DNA from: an uncultured Bacilli bacterium
GTDB lineage: Bacteria; Bacillota_I; Bacilli_A; Izemoplasmatales; UBA1188
Length of the DNA: 64,000 bases
Direction of reading: 5' to 3'
NCBI GenBank assembly: GCA_905235635.1
Contig: CAJOMC010000006.1
Span: 24,109-88,108, forward strand
Shown: positions 55,819-64,000 of the stretch, in pieces
Layout of the letters: every line of letters starts with the position of its first letter
Position numbering within the stretch: position 1 is the first letter of the stretch
Program-made: the position numbers and the translations under genes
Notes under the pieces: generated by a model
Databases searched by the model: none
Told to the model about the DNA's origin: nothing
Seen by the model: the letters and a program-made list of their open reading frames with translations, nothing else

Positions 55819-57012
55819 ATGAGTAAATTATTAATTACCGATTTAGACCTTAAGGGAAAGAAAGTCTTAGTAAGAGTAGACTTCAACGTTCCTATGAAAG
55901 ATGGGGTCATTACGAACGATAACCGTATTGTTCAAGCTTTACCAACAATCAAATATGTATTAAATAATGGTGGTAAAGCAATTCTATTTAGTCACCTTGG
56001 AAGAGTAAAGACCGAAGAAGACAAGGCAAAGGCATCACTCGCCCCTGTCGCAAAAAGATTAGAAGAATTACTTGGTCAAAAAGTAGAATTCGTTCCAATG
56101 ACTAGAGGCAAAGAACTAGAGGATAAGATTAATGCTTTAAAGGAAGGCGAAGTGTTAATGTTTGAAAACACTCGTTTTGAAGATATTAATGGTAAGAAAG
56201 AATCAGGAAATGATCCTGAACTTGGCGCATACTGGGCATCACTTGGCGATGTATTTGTAAATGATGCTTTCGGAACTGCCCATAGAGCTCACGCATCTAA
56301 CGTTGGTATTTCATCACATATTAAAGAAGCTGCGGCCGGATTCTTAATGGAAAAAGAATTAAGATTCATAGGCGATGCAGTTGATAATCCTGTACATCCT
56401 TTTGTGGCTATCTTAGGTGGCGCAAAGGTTTCTGATAAGATAGGCGTTATTGATAACCTATTAAGGAAGGCAGATAAAGTTATTATCGGTGGTGGTATGG
56501 CTTTCACATTCTATAAAGCTAAAGGATATGAAATTGGTACATCACTATGCGAAGAAGATAAAGTTGATCTCGCAAGAGAGTTACTTGAAAAAGCAAAAGA
56601 TAAATTAGTACTCCCAGTAGATAATGTAGTTGCGGATAAATTTGATAATGAAGCATTCCATAAAGTTGTTAATTCAAATGAAATCCCAAGCGATATGATG
56701 GGTGTTGACTGCGGCCCTAAGACTCTTGAATTATTTAAGGAAATCTTAAAAGGCGCAAAAACAGTTGTATGGAATGGCCCAGTTGGTGTATTTGAAATGC
56801 CTAATTTCGCAAAAGGTACTAAAGCACTCTGTGAAATGCTTGCGAATCTTGAAGGTGCCACAACTATCGTAGGTGGTGGTGATAGCGCAAGTGCCGCAAT
56901 CAACATGGGATTTGAATCTAAATTTACTCATATCTCTACTGGTGGTGGTGCATCAATGGAATATTTAGAAGGTAAAGTATTACCTGGAGTAGCCGCAATA
57001 AACGATAAATAA
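55819..57012 (+). CDS. pgk: Phosphoglycerate kinase
   Basis: ATG 55819 is chosen because GAAGGAG lies just upstream; the ATG at 55795 precedes that site. The 397-residue enzyme has [15 protein letters not shown] near 16, FSHLGRVK near 58, and [13 protein letters not shown] near 360 with the nucleotide loop. It makes ATP from 1,3-bisphosphoglycerate in glycolysis. A regulator gene follows after 1 base, then tpiA, forming a small glycolytic operon. Confidence 0.98.
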   Translation: MSKLLITDLDLKGKKVLVRVDFNVPMKDGVITNDNRIVQALPTIKYVLNNGGKAILFSHLGRVKTEEDKAKASLAPVAKRLEELLGQKVEFVPMTRGKELEDKINALKEGEVLMFENTRFEDINGKKESGNDPELGAYWASLGDVFVNDAFGTAHRAHASNVGISSHIKEAAAGFLMEKELRFIGDAVDNPVHPFVAILGGAKVSDKIGVIDNLLRKADKVIIGGGMAFTFYKAKGYEIGTSLCEEDKVDLARELLEKAKDKLVLPVDNVVADKFDNEAFHKVVNSNEIPSDMMGVDCGPKTLELFKEILKGAKTVVWNGPVGVFEMPNFAKGTKALCEMLANLEGATTIVGGGDSASAAINMGFESKFTHISTGGGASMEYLEGKVLPGVAAINDK

Positions 57013-57013
57013 G

Positions 57014-57571
57014 ATGGCATCAGAACTTGACAATATTGGGGAGAGACTTAGAAGTTTAAGACTGGAAAATGAGTTAACTCAAGAAGAACTCGCAAATAGG
57101 TGTGAATTATCTAAAGGTTTTATTTCACAACTTGAAAATAACCTTACATCTCCATCTATTTCAACATTAAAAGATATTCTTGAAGTGCTTGGTTCTTCTT
57201 TATCTGAGTTCTTTAATAACCCTTATCTTCAAGAACCTGTCACCTATTCAAGAAATGATTTTTTCGAAAAAGAAGATGATGAATTAAAACATAAGATTGA
57301 GTGGCTTGTTCCATCATCATTAAAATATGAGATGGAACCTATCCTAATCACAATTCTTCCTGGCGGTAAGAGTGAAGAAGATGAACCACACCAAGGAGAA
57401 GAATTTGGTTTTGTCCTTGAGGGTGAAATTATCCTTAAATTAAATAATAAGCATTATAGACTTAAAAGAGGTGAAACCTTCTACTACCAGGCCAATAAGA
57501 CCCACCAACTTATAAATTCATCAAACAAAATTGCTAAAATAATATGGGTGTCAACTCCACCTATGTTTTAA
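57014..57571 (+). CDS. XRE-cupin transcriptional regulator
   Basis: The 185-residue protein has an N-terminal XRE helix-turn-helix (about 6-62: LRLENELTQEELANRCELSK and GFISQLENNLTSPSISTLKD) and a C-terminal cupin (about 105-180: GEEFGFVLEGEIILKL and GETFYYQANKTHQL). This is the layout of PuuR-like regulators. The ligand is unknown. It lies between pgk and tpiA and may regulate this operon. Confidence 0.93.
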   Translation: MASELDNIGERLRSLRLENELTQEELANRCELSKGFISQLENNLTSPSISTLKDILEVLGSSLSEFFNNPYLQEPVTYSRNDFFEKEDDELKHKIEWLVPSSLKYEMEPILITILPGGKSEEDEPHQGEEFGFVLEGEIILKLNNKHYRLKRGETFYYQANKTHQLINSSNKIAKIIWVSTPPMF

Positions 57572-57580
57572 GGAGATTAT

Positions 57581-58342
57581 ATGAAAAGAAAATATATTAT
57601 CGCAGGAAACTGGAAAATGTTTAAGACAAGAAGTGAAGCTATTTACTTCCTTCTTCAGGTACAAGACAAACTACCATCTTCAGAATTAGTTGATAGTGTT
57701 GTATGTGCACAAGCACCTCTTTTAAGAGATTTGGTTAAAAGACAAGGTGATAATCTAAAAATAGGAGCTCAAAATGTTCACTTCGCAGACAGCGGCGCAT
57801 ATACCGGTGAAGTTAGTGCCGTTTTACTCGCAGAACTCGGAGTATCATATGTAGTTATTGGTCACTCTGAAAGACGTGCTATGTTTAATGAAACTGATGA
57901 ATCAGTAAACAAAAAGATCAAGCAATCTCTTGCCTATTCTTTAAAACCAATCGTATGTGTTGGTGAATCACTTGAAATAAGAGAAGCAGGGAACACAAAT
58001 GAATTTGTATCTAATCAAGTTGAAAAAGCAATTGAAGGCCTATCTAAAGAAGAAGTAAAGGATTTAGTATTCGCATATGAACCAATCTGGGCTATAGGTA
58101 CAGGTAAAACCGCAACTCCAGCGATGGCTGAAGATACATGCAAAGTTATAAGAGAAAAGATTGGATCTTTATATGATGAAGAAACTAAAGAAGCAGTAAG
58201 AATTCAATATGGTGGAAGTGTTAAACCAGACAATATTGACGATCTTCTCTCTATGGAAGATATTGATGGCGCATTAATTGGTGGTGCATCACTCAACCCA
58301 GACAACTTCCTTTATATGGTTAACGCTGCATTAAGACACTAG
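57581..58342 (+). CDS. tpiA: Triosephosphate isomerase
   Basis: The 253-residue enzyme begins with KYIIAGNWKMFKT and has the catalytic His in YVVIGHSERR near 95-104, the catalytic Glu in FAYEPIWAIGTG near 165-176, and the phosphate-binding IQYGGSVKP and GALIGGASL near the end. It interconverts glyceraldehyde 3-phosphate and dihydroxyacetone phosphate. AAGGAG precedes the start. Confidence 0.98.
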   Translation: MKRKYIIAGNWKMFKTRSEAIYFLLQVQDKLPSSELVDSVVCAQAPLLRDLVKRQGDNLKIGAQNVHFADSGAYTGEVSAVLLAELGVSYVVIGHSERRAMFNETDESVNKKIKQSLAYSLKPIVCVGESLEIREAGNTNEFVSNQVEKAIEGLSKEEVKDLVFAYEPIWAIGTGKTATPAMAEDTCKVIREKIGSLYDEETKEAVRIQYGGSVKPDNIDDLLSMEDIDGALIGGASLNPDNFLYMVNAALRH

Positions 58343-58344
58343 AG

Positions 58345-58851
58345 ATGGATTTTGATAAAGTAATTTCATCACGTACTAGCGTGAGAGAATATAGCGACAA
58401 AGAAATCTCAAAAGAACTATTAATTAAAATAGTTAAAAATGGCATGAAAGCTCCATCTGCGGTAAATAAGCGCCCTTGGGTATTTAATATCTACAATAAT
58501 AAAAATGATATTGATAAGATTAGATCTCTTATGCCTCACGGTAAATATGAGGCAAAAAGTATAATCCTTGCCCTCGCTGATTCCACAAAATTTCTCGAAA
58601 ACAATAAAGATTTCTATATTGAAGATATGTCCGCGGCTATTGAAAATATTCTTCTTTCTGCGACAAATGAAGGAATTGGTACTGTGTGGGTTGGAGTATA
58701 TCCCGCAATAGATAGAGTTGATTCTTTAAGAGAAAACTTAAACATTCCTTCTCATCTAATTCCTTTTGGTTTGGTTTATCTTGGATATCCAAAAGATACA
58801 CCTACTCCAAAAAATTTTGATGAATCGGACAAAATCAATTATTTCGACTAA
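58345..58851 (+). CDS. Nitroreductase family protein
   Basis: This 168-residue FMN-dependent reductase has [17 protein letters not shown] near 5, [17 protein letters not shown] near 35 and [11 protein letters not shown] near 110. Substrates of such short members vary (flavins, quinones, nitro compounds). It starts 2 bases after tpiA and is probably co-transcribed. AGAGATGG lacks a strong ribosome binding site, so translational coupling is likely. Confidence 0.9.
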   Translation: MDFDKVISSRTSVREYSDKEISKELLIKIVKNGMKAPSAVNKRPWVFNIYNNKNDIDKIRSLMPHGKYEAKSIILALADSTKFLENNKDFYIEDMSAAIENILLSATNEGIGTVWVGVYPAIDRVDSLRENLNIPSHLIPFGLVYLGYPKDTPTPKNFDESDKINYFD

Positions 58852-58873
58852 TATCTCTATATATGGAGTGAAT

Positions 58874-59380
58874 ATGAAAAAAATATTAAAAGAATTTAAA
58901 CAATTTGTCTCAAGAGGAAGCGTTATTGACCTTGCGGTTGGTATGATAATTGGTTCAGCCTTTACCGCTATAGTTACATCTATTGTGAAATACATCTTCA
59001 CACCTCTAATTAATCTAATTCCTATTGGTAAAAAAGGTACTGGCCTTGTGACTGTGCTTCGCCCAGCGGTATTAGATGAAAGCGGAAAAGTATTAACCGA
59101 AGCACTAGTATTAAACTGGGGAGAAGTAATTGGAGCCGTAATCACATTCTTTGTAACCGCAGTAATTCTATTTATTATTGTAAAGGCAATGAATGCCGCA
59201 AGAGCCGCAGCAGAAAAAGCTAAAGCAGACCTTGAGGCAAAACTCTTAAAGGATAAAAAGAAGGATGAAGAGAAAAAAGCTCAAGAGGAAGTAAAAGAAG
59301 AACCTAAAGAACCTGAAGTTACTGAGCTTGACCTTTTAAAAGAAATCCTCGAAGTCTTAAAACAAGAGAAAACTGAATAA
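58874..59380 (+). CDS. mscL: Large-conductance mechanosensitive channel MscL
   Basis: ATG 58874 gives 168 residues; the open frame upstream overlaps the nitroreductase. MscL marks are [20 protein letters not shown] near 6-25, the pore-lining first segment, and a second segment near 80-105. A highly charged, Lys/Glu-rich C-terminal extension of about 55 residues is longer than usual. It releases solutes on hypo-osmotic shock. Confidence 0.95.
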   Translation: MKKILKEFKQFVSRGSVIDLAVGMIIGSAFTAIVTSIVKYIFTPLINLIPIGKKGTGLVTVLRPAVLDESGKVLTEALVLNWGEVIGAVITFFVTAVILFIIVKAMNAARAAAEKAKADLEAKLLKDKKKDEEKKAQEEVKEEPKEPEVTELDLLKEILEVLKQEKTE

Positions 59381-59414
59381 ACATATGGGATGGCCTTCCA
59401 TCCCATATGTTTTA
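59379..59414 (+). terminator. Strong hairpin after mscL
   Basis: AAACATATGGGATGG (59379-59393) pairs perfectly with CCATCCCATATGTTT (59398-59412) around a four-base loop, starting inside the mscL stop codon. The T-tail is short (TTTTAATAAT). Confidence 0.85.
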
Positions 59415-59465
59415 ATAATATGTTAAAATTAAGTAAACATTCTAACTTAAAAAGGTGAATTATTT

Positions 59466-60323
59466 ATGTATAAAATACTGAATAAAAAAGTTCTTAATAA
59501 TACGGTAATTGAGATGGAAGTCTTTGCGCCACTAGTAGCGGAAAAGGCTAAACCTGGCCAATTCATAATACTTAGGTCACACGAGGATTCAGAAAGAATC
59601 CCTTTAACAATCGCAGGATATGATATAGATAAAGGTACTATTAAAATAATATTTCAAATAGTAGGTGCATCTACTTTAAGATTAAATGAACTAAAAGAAG
59701 GGGATAATATTCATGATTTCGTGGGGCCACTTGGTCTTCCAACTCATACTGAAGGTATTAAAAAGGTATGTGTAGTAGGTGGAGGGGTTGGATGCGCTAT
59801 TGCGCTTCCTATCGCAGAAGAATTCCATACATTAGGCGCAAATGTCACAAGTATAGTTGGCTTTAGAAATAAGGAACTTGTAATCTTAGAAGATGAATTT
59901 AAAAATGCATCAGATACACTTATTATGATGACTGATGATGGCTCATATGGAGAAAAAGGGAATGTCACTATTCCTTTAAAGAACTTACTTGAATCAGGTG
60001 TAAAGTACGATATGGTAATCGCAATTGGTCCACTTGTTATGATGAAATATGTTGTTGAAACAGTAAGGCCATTTAATATTCCAGTAACTGTATCTATGAA
60101 TCCTATTATGATTGATGGGACAGGTATGTGCGGTTGTTGTAGATTATCTTTGATTAAAGAAAATAAAAGAGAAATGAAATTTGCCTGTGTAGATGGTCCT
60201 GACTTTAATGGATATGAAGTCGATTTTGATGAAGCTATTCAAAGAAGCAAACAATATAGTGATTTTGAAAGAAAAGCATACGATAAAGAGTGTAACTTAC
60301 TTGCTAAAGGAGGAAAAAACTAA
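59466..60323 (+). CDS. nfnA: NfnA-type ferredoxin:NADP+ oxidoreductase subunit
   Basis: The 285-residue flavoprotein has an FAD-binding barrel (IPLTIAGYD near 46) and a nucleotide-binding domain (VCVVGGGVGCAIALPIAEE near 97). The C-terminal 2Fe-2S cysteine cluster GTGMCGCCRLSL near 218 has a further Cys near FACVDGPDF. Paired with the next gene it forms an NADH-dependent reduced ferredoxin:NADP+ oxidoreductase (Nfn) or sulfide-dehydrogenase-like complex, which balances electron carriers in anaerobes. The stop and the next start share one base. Confidence 0.88.
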   Translation: MYKILNKKVLNNTVIEMEVFAPLVAEKAKPGQFIILRSHEDSERIPLTIAGYDIDKGTIKIIFQIVGASTLRLNELKEGDNIHDFVGPLGLPTHTEGIKKVCVVGGGVGCAIALPIAEEFHTLGANVTSIVGFRNKELVILEDEFKNASDTLIMMTDDGSYGEKGNVTIPLKNLLESGVKYDMVIAIGPLVMMKYVVETVRPFNIPVTVSMNPIMIDGTGMCGCCRLSLIKENKREMKFACVDGPDFNGYEVDFDEAIQRSKQYSDFERKAYDKECNLLAKGGKN

Positions 60324-61714
60324 TGGCGTTAATTCCAAAAAAACATGAAATGCCTATTCAAGGTCCTCTAGAACGTACTACTAATTTTTGTGAAGTTGCA
60401 CTTGGATACACTAAAGAAATTGCAGTGGCTGAAGCAGAGAGGTGCTTAAACTGTAAAAATAGACCATGCATTGAAGGATGCCCTGTCCATATAGCTATTC
60501 CAGATTTTATTCAGGAAGTTAAAAAAGGTAATTTTAATGAAGCATATGCAATTATATCTAAATCATCATCTCTTCCAGCCGTGTGTGGAAGAGTTTGTCC
60601 ACAAGAAAAACAGTGTGAAGCAATGTGTACTCTTCACACAAAACTAAAAGTTGATGGTGTAGGTATAGGTAGAATAGAAAGATTTGTGGCTGACTACCAT
60701 AACGAAAACAGTACTAATTCTATAGTACCTCCTAAATCAAATAGCCACAAGGTTGCGATTATTGGCTCTGGACCATCAGGTCTTACTTGTGCAGGAGATC
60801 TCCAAAAACAGGGATTTTCTGTGACAATATTTGAAGCACTTCACACCCCTGGTGGAGTACTTGTATATGGTATTCCCGAGTTTAGATTACCTAAATCAAT
60901 AGTGAAAAAAGAGATTGATAACTTAAAAGCATTAGGTGTTGAGATTAAAACTAATGTAGTAATTGGTAAAACACTCACAATTGATGAATTATTTAATATG
61001 GGATATGAAGCAATTTATATTGCATCAGGCGCAGGCCTACCTAAATTTATGGATATTCCTGGCGAAGGACTTAAAGGTGTATTCTCTGCGAATGAATTTT
61101 TAACCCGTATTAACCTCATGAAGGCCTATGAAGATAATAGTTATACACCTATTATTAAATCTAAAAAAGTTGCAGTAGTAGGTGGTGGAAATGTCGCAAT
61201 GGATGCCGCAAGATCTGCGAAAAGATTAGGTTCAGATGTTACTATTATTTATCGTAGAACCTTTGATGAACTTCCCGCAAGGCATGAAGAGATAGAACAT
61301 GCTTTAGAGGAAGGCATTAAGTTTAACTTCTTAACAAACCCTATAGAAATAATTGGGGATGAAAACGGAAATTGTATAGGTATTAAATGTGTAAAAATGG
61401 AGTTAGGTTCTCCTGATGAATCAGGTAGAAAAAGACCAGTTGTGATAGAAAATAGTGAATTTACTATAGATACTGATGCAGTAATTATGTCCTTAGGTAC
61501 GTCACCTAATCCATTAATCAAGAATACGACAGAAGGTCTATCTACCACTAAATGGGGTGGTATTATGATTGATGAAGACACAGGCCTATCGTCAAGAGAA
61601 AATGTATACGCAGGTGGAGATGCAGTGACGGGAGCTGCGACAGTTATCCTTGCGATGGGTGCAGGTAAAAAGGCTTCCCAAGCAATTTCTAAGAAACTAT
61701 TAAATAAAGAATAA
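60323..61714 (+). CDS. nfnB: NfnB-type (GltD/GltA-like) NADPH oxidoreductase subunit
   Basis: The 463-residue protein has two 4Fe-4S cysteine sets near the N-terminus (CLNCKNRPCIEGCPVHI near 42-58 and CGRVCPQEKQCEAMC near 89-103). FAD-binding VAIIGSGPSGLTCAGDL is near 148, NADP-binding VAVVGGGNVAMDAARS near 284, and the GGDAVTGAATVILAMGAG end near 432. It pairs with the preceding subunit to couple NADH, NADPH and ferredoxin. A GltB partner is absent, which favours Nfn over glutamate synthase. Confidence 0.88.
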   Translation: MALIPKKHEMPIQGPLERTTNFCEVALGYTKEIAVAEAERCLNCKNRPCIEGCPVHIAIPDFIQEVKKGNFNEAYAIISKSSSLPAVCGRVCPQEKQCEAMCTLHTKLKVDGVGIGRIERFVADYHNENSTNSIVPPKSNSHKVAIIGSGPSGLTCAGDLQKQGFSVTIFEALHTPGGVLVYGIPEFRLPKSIVKKEIDNLKALGVEIKTNVVIGKTLTIDELFNMGYEAIYIASGAGLPKFMDIPGEGLKGVFSANEFLTRINLMKAYEDNSYTPIIKSKKVAVVGGGNVAMDAARSAKRLGSDVTIIYRRTFDELPARHEEIEHALEEGIKFNFLTNPIEIIGDENGNCIGIKCVKMELGSPDESGRKRPVVIENSEFTIDTDAVIMSLGTSPNPLIKNTTEGLSTTKWGGIMIDEDTGLSSRENVYAGGDAVTGAATVILAMGAGKKASQAISKKLLNKE

Positions 61715-61723
61715 TTATTCTAG

Positions 61724-61729
61724 TATAAT
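61724..61729 (+). promoter_or_regulatory. -10 box of the tRNA gene
   Basis: TATAAT ends 10 bases before the tRNA 5' end, the right distance for transcription to begin near the mature end. No convincing -35 box is visible. Confidence 0.4.
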
Positions 61730-61739
61730 ATTATGTAAT

Positions 61740-61821
61740 GCGAGTATGGCGGAACTGGTAGACGCGTTAGTCTCAGAAGCTAATGGGTAACACCTTGCAA
61801 GTTCAAGTCTTGTTGCTCGCA
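61740..61821 (+). tRNA. tRNA-Leu (anticodon CAG)
   Basis: GCGAGTA (61740-61746) pairs with TGCTCGC (61814-61820) with one G-U pair. The T arm GCAAG/CTTGT encloses TTCAAGT (61802-61808). The anticodon stem TTAGT/GCTAA encloses loop CTCAGAA, giving anticodon CAG. A long variable arm marks a class II tRNA. CCA is not encoded. A run of seven T directly downstream ends transcription. Confidence 0.93.
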
Positions 61822-61960
61822 TTTTTTTACGGGAAAAAGTGATTTTTTACAAACTCCACAACATTTAATGTTTTTATTATTAAAATATGGTTGGTGGTTT
61901 GTACGGTATGTGGTTTTACAGCGATGAACCCAATAATTGTACTTATTAATGGAGCGGAAG

Positions 61961-62914
61961 ATGAAAATTCATAAGATTATTTATTTGTTACTTGTATTAA
62001 TAGTATTCTCATTTGCTCTTTCTTCATGCTCGAAATCCGGGAATGTTTATAGAAGAATAGGTAAAGACGATGTTAAAGAAATAAAAATAGGAACTGTTGA
62101 AAATTATTTTGATACATCAAACATAAGAAGGTATAAAGAACTTCATTTTGATATTGTTCTAAACTTTGATAAAAATACAATCACGAATACTAGATTTTCT
62201 GGTACAAAAAAACTAACTGATAAAGAGGTACAAACAATACTTGATATAGTGTGCGAATCTGAATTACTTAATTGTTACGAAAACGAAAATATCAAAACAC
62301 CATATTTAACGGTTGAAATAAAAACCTTTAGTGGAGAAAAAAGAAAAATCGTTTCTCACGAATGGTCATTTTATGAAAAAGTTTTTAATGTATTTCTCTC
62401 TATATCAAAAGCAATAGGTTTTGACATATTTAATTTTGAAGATATTATAACTAGTCTCACACTAAAGCCTATAATTCACTATAGAACACTTGAAAATCCA
62501 GTAATAGATAATAAATTGCCTTTGTACTATAATGAACCGCAAAATCCTATTAGATATAATTATGGTAATTATATAAACAACGATCAGAACATGATTGAGT
62601 ACATTAATAGAAAACAAAGACTATTTTTACCTAAAACCTCAAATATTTATTCATCATATGCAGAGATTATACTAAATAATAAGTATGTGGGATTTAGAGA
62701 TATAATAGTAAAGCAGTATTCGTTAGATGGAACATTTGAGCGCTTGGTTGAAATAGAAATAAACCATAGTTCATTGCTATCTGGTATGATTCCATATAAT
62801 TTGTATTCTTATGATGTCTTATTTAATGTTGAAACAAACAAGTATTATCATATTTATCTTGAAGATATGTCTGATAGTATTTTTGAATATATGATTTCAA
62901 CAGTACTTAAATGA
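61961..62914 (+). CDS. Lipoprotein of unknown function (first of a pair)
   Basis: ATG 61961 is chosen because GGAGCGGAAG precedes it; the open frame begins 8 codons earlier. The 317-residue protein has a lipoprotein signal (LSSC, Cys23) and no family I recognise. It shares its layout with the next gene: IGKDDVKEIKI and a strand LHFDIVLNFDKN near 55, an LTDKEVQTILDIV helix near 85, RYNYGNYINND near 200, and a C-terminal KYYHIYLEDM. It is probably a paralogue of the next gene by tandem duplication. Confidence 0.7.
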   Translation: MKIHKIIYLLLVLIVFSFALSSCSKSGNVYRRIGKDDVKEIKIGTVENYFDTSNIRRYKELHFDIVLNFDKNTITNTRFSGTKKLTDKEVQTILDIVCESELLNCYENENIKTPYLTVEIKTFSGEKRKIVSHEWSFYEKVFNVFLSISKAIGFDIFNFEDIITSLTLKPIIHYRTLENPVIDNKLPLYYNEPQNPIRYNYGNYINNDQNMIEYINRKQRLFLPKTSNIYSSYAEIILNNKYVGFRDIIVKQYSLDGTFERLVEIEINHSSLLSGMIPYNLYSYDVLFNVETNKYYHIYLEDMSDSIFEYMISTVLK

Positions 62915-62927
62915 TATGAGGTTAAAG

Positions 62928-63854
62928 ATGAAAAAGATTAACATATTATTACTAACCTTTATTTTGTTTGTGATATTTGTTCTTTCATCGTGCACTTCGA
63001 AGTATTATGTTGGGAACATAGATAGTAAGGATATAAGCACAATTGAAATAAATAGAACATATTATATAGGTGATTACTCAAAATATAAAAATACAGCTAG
63101 CGTACTCATAGATTTTAAAAACTTGTCTATTTCAAATAATTTAGATGATGAAGTTATTAAACTATCACATGAAGAAGTCCAAGATTTGCTTAATATCTTT
63201 GATGACAACAAATTATTTAAATATCCTGGATCAGAGAAAAAAGATAAAAATGCATTCTACGAGATAATAATTTCAACGACAGATGACAAAACAAAGCTAT
63301 TATATCCAAATCCTAGTTCTGAGTGGATATTAGAAATATATAAAAATGTTCCTAAATTAATAGGATATGACTTATATGGTTTAAAACCACTAATCTCAAA
63401 TGCCTTAATCTACTCAACAATCTGTTTCACAAAGCCAGAAACTATAGATAGGCTAAATGCACTAGAATGTTATAATGGTTATCAAAACGGTATTAATTAT
63501 TCATATGGTAAATTTATTAAAGATGATATAAATATGTTTGATTATGTTGATGATAATCAAAGGCATCTTAAGAAAGAATATATTTATGATAGTTGTTACA
63601 TAAACTTAATGATTAAAATGAGTTTTGTTCGTTTTACTGAAATAGTGGTAAAACAATATTCTATTGACAAGGTATACGATGGTGATATTGTCCTAATTAA
63701 CCACAACATTACACCTTCTGAACTAAAAGAATTGGGTGACATAGTGGTAGGCAATTTTACATTTAGCGCAGAAATAAATAAATATTATTATATCTATTTT
63801 GAAGACTATGATTCTAACTGGTATGAATTTATGGTTTCTACTGTAACAGTGTAA
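62928..63854 (+). CDS. Lipoprotein of unknown function (second of a pair)
   Basis: ATG 62928 is preferred because GAGG ends 6 bases upstream; ATG 62916 would remove that spacing. The 308-residue protein has a lipoprotein signal (LSSC, Cys22). It shares with the previous gene the order of motifs SKDISTIEI, LSHEEVQDLLNIF, INYSYGKFIKDD and a C-terminal KYYYIYFEDY, at low overall identity. The function is unknown. An IS3-type transposase end lies just downstream. Confidence 0.7.
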   Translation: MKKINILLLTFILFVIFVLSSCTSKYYVGNIDSKDISTIEINRTYYIGDYSKYKNTASVLIDFKNLSISNNLDDEVIKLSHEEVQDLLNIFDDNKLFKYPGSEKKDKNAFYEIIISTTDDKTKLLYPNPSSEWILEIYKNVPKLIGYDLYGLKPLISNALIYSTICFTKPETIDRLNALECYNGYQNGINYSYGKFIKDDINMFDYVDDNQRHLKKEYIYDSCYINLMIKMSFVRFTEIVVKQYSIDKVYDGDIVLINHNITPSELKELGDIVVGNFTFSAEINKYYYIYFEDYDSNWYEFMVSTVTV

Positions 63855-63894
63855 AGAAATAGACACACCTCATTATTTATTGAACCATTAAAAA

Positions 63895-64000
63895 TGGGAC
63901 TTTTTGTAGTGCACTGAAAAAGTTGTACTCAAAATTATGCTACTAAAGATAAGGACTTTTGTCTATATTCAAATGGACTAAGTCCTTTTCTTTTGATATT
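63895..64000 (-). mobile_element. End of an IS3-family insertion sequence (IS150-like)
   Basis: The last 66 bases read on the minus strand as the C-terminus of an IS3-family integrase-type transposase (see next entry). The region 63895-63930 with TGGGACTTTTTGTAGTGCA would hold the right inverted repeat. The rest of the element is beyond the window, so the exact end cannot be confirmed. Confidence 0.6.
63935..64000 (-). CDS. IS3-family transposase, C-terminal end, truncated by the window
   Basis: The minus strand codes NIKRKGLSPFEYRQKSLSLV followed by A and a stop at 63935-63937. This matches the end of the DDE integrase domain of IS3/IS150 orfB proteins, in which a conserved GLSPVEYR-type stretch lies close to the C-terminus. 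Only 21 residues are visible. Confidence 0.75.
   Translation of the reverse strand, partial: NIKRKGLSPFEYRQKSLSLVA

Noticed and set aside
61249-61581. Minus-strand open frame of 110 codons
   Set aside because: Antisense to the conserved nfnB gene, no start signal.
1-64000. CRISPR array or prophage
   Set aside because: No regularly spaced direct repeats of CRISPR size and no phage structural genes were seen; the only mobile pieces are RhuM-type sequences and an IS3 end.
1-64000. Mycoplasma-type code with TGA as tryptophan
   Set aside because: TGA ends well-defined genes at 30653, 52855 and 62914, and all conserved tryptophans seen are TGG.

Overview
The window looks like the chromosome of a low-GC, fermentative member of the Firmicutes (Bacillota), probably an uncultured gut-type Bacilli/Mollicutes relative. 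TAA is the usual stop, and TGA also ends normal genes (for example at 30651-30653 and 52853-52855), so the standard code applies rather than the Mycoplasma code. Lipoprotein signal peptides, sugar ABC importers that share one detached MsmK/UgpC ATPase, a ComK-like protein, DegV, NfnAB and strong purine-rich ribosome binding sites all fit this placement. A species cannot be named from the sequence alone.

Left half (1-35957): a very large surface-glycan utilisation region. Positions 2-9805 hold the 3' part of a DUF5696 gene, two MalF/MalG-type permeases, a 1490-residue multi-domain lipoprotein and a CE2/SGNH-type lipoprotein esterase. A short disrupted stretch follows (9960-11676): a RhuM-type gene with a premature stop, joined to the remains of a SARP-type response regulator. 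After a terminator, a promoter and a catabolite-type operator, a giant lipoprotein gene (11968-17425, frameshifted near 16480) begins. It is followed by about 13 tightly coupled genes (17477-35957): an 1805-residue secreted protein with an unassigned catalytic-looking domain, DUF1861, an LplB/YtcP-type ABC importer with its binding protein, an RCC1-repeat surface protein, a YesL-like membrane protein, an AraC regulator, a GH130 phosphorylase/hydrolase, two small lipoproteins, a sialate-O-acetylesterase-like esterase and a cytoplasmic CE2-like esterase. GH130 plus several esterases suggests an O-acetylated mannoside-type glycan, but this is inference. At least eleven copies of one beta-sandwich module occur in three secreted proteins of this region.

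Middle (36100-42000): a RhuM remnant, then a minus-strand operon of DAG kinase-like, CrtISO/phytoene-desaturase-like, ferredoxin-reductase-like and YhhN (lysoplasmalogenase-like) genes that looks like membrane lipid modification. Next comes a toxin-antitoxin locus with two RelB/DinJ antitoxins and a frameshifted PIN toxin.

Right half (42100-61821): mostly household genes. These are a DUF697 protein, a GNAT-like protein, a frameshifted DegV, an MFS transporter, a DUF2089/DUF1700-DUF4097 envelope operon, a two-component system, an RlmD-type RNA methyltransferase, rimM-trmD, a PucR-type regulator, the shared ABC ATPase, a ComK-like protein, pgk, an XRE-cupin regulator, tpiA, a nitroreductase, mscL, the NfnAB pair and tRNA-Leu(CAG). 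The right edge has two paralogous lipoproteins of unknown function and the end of an IS3-family transposase on the minus strand.
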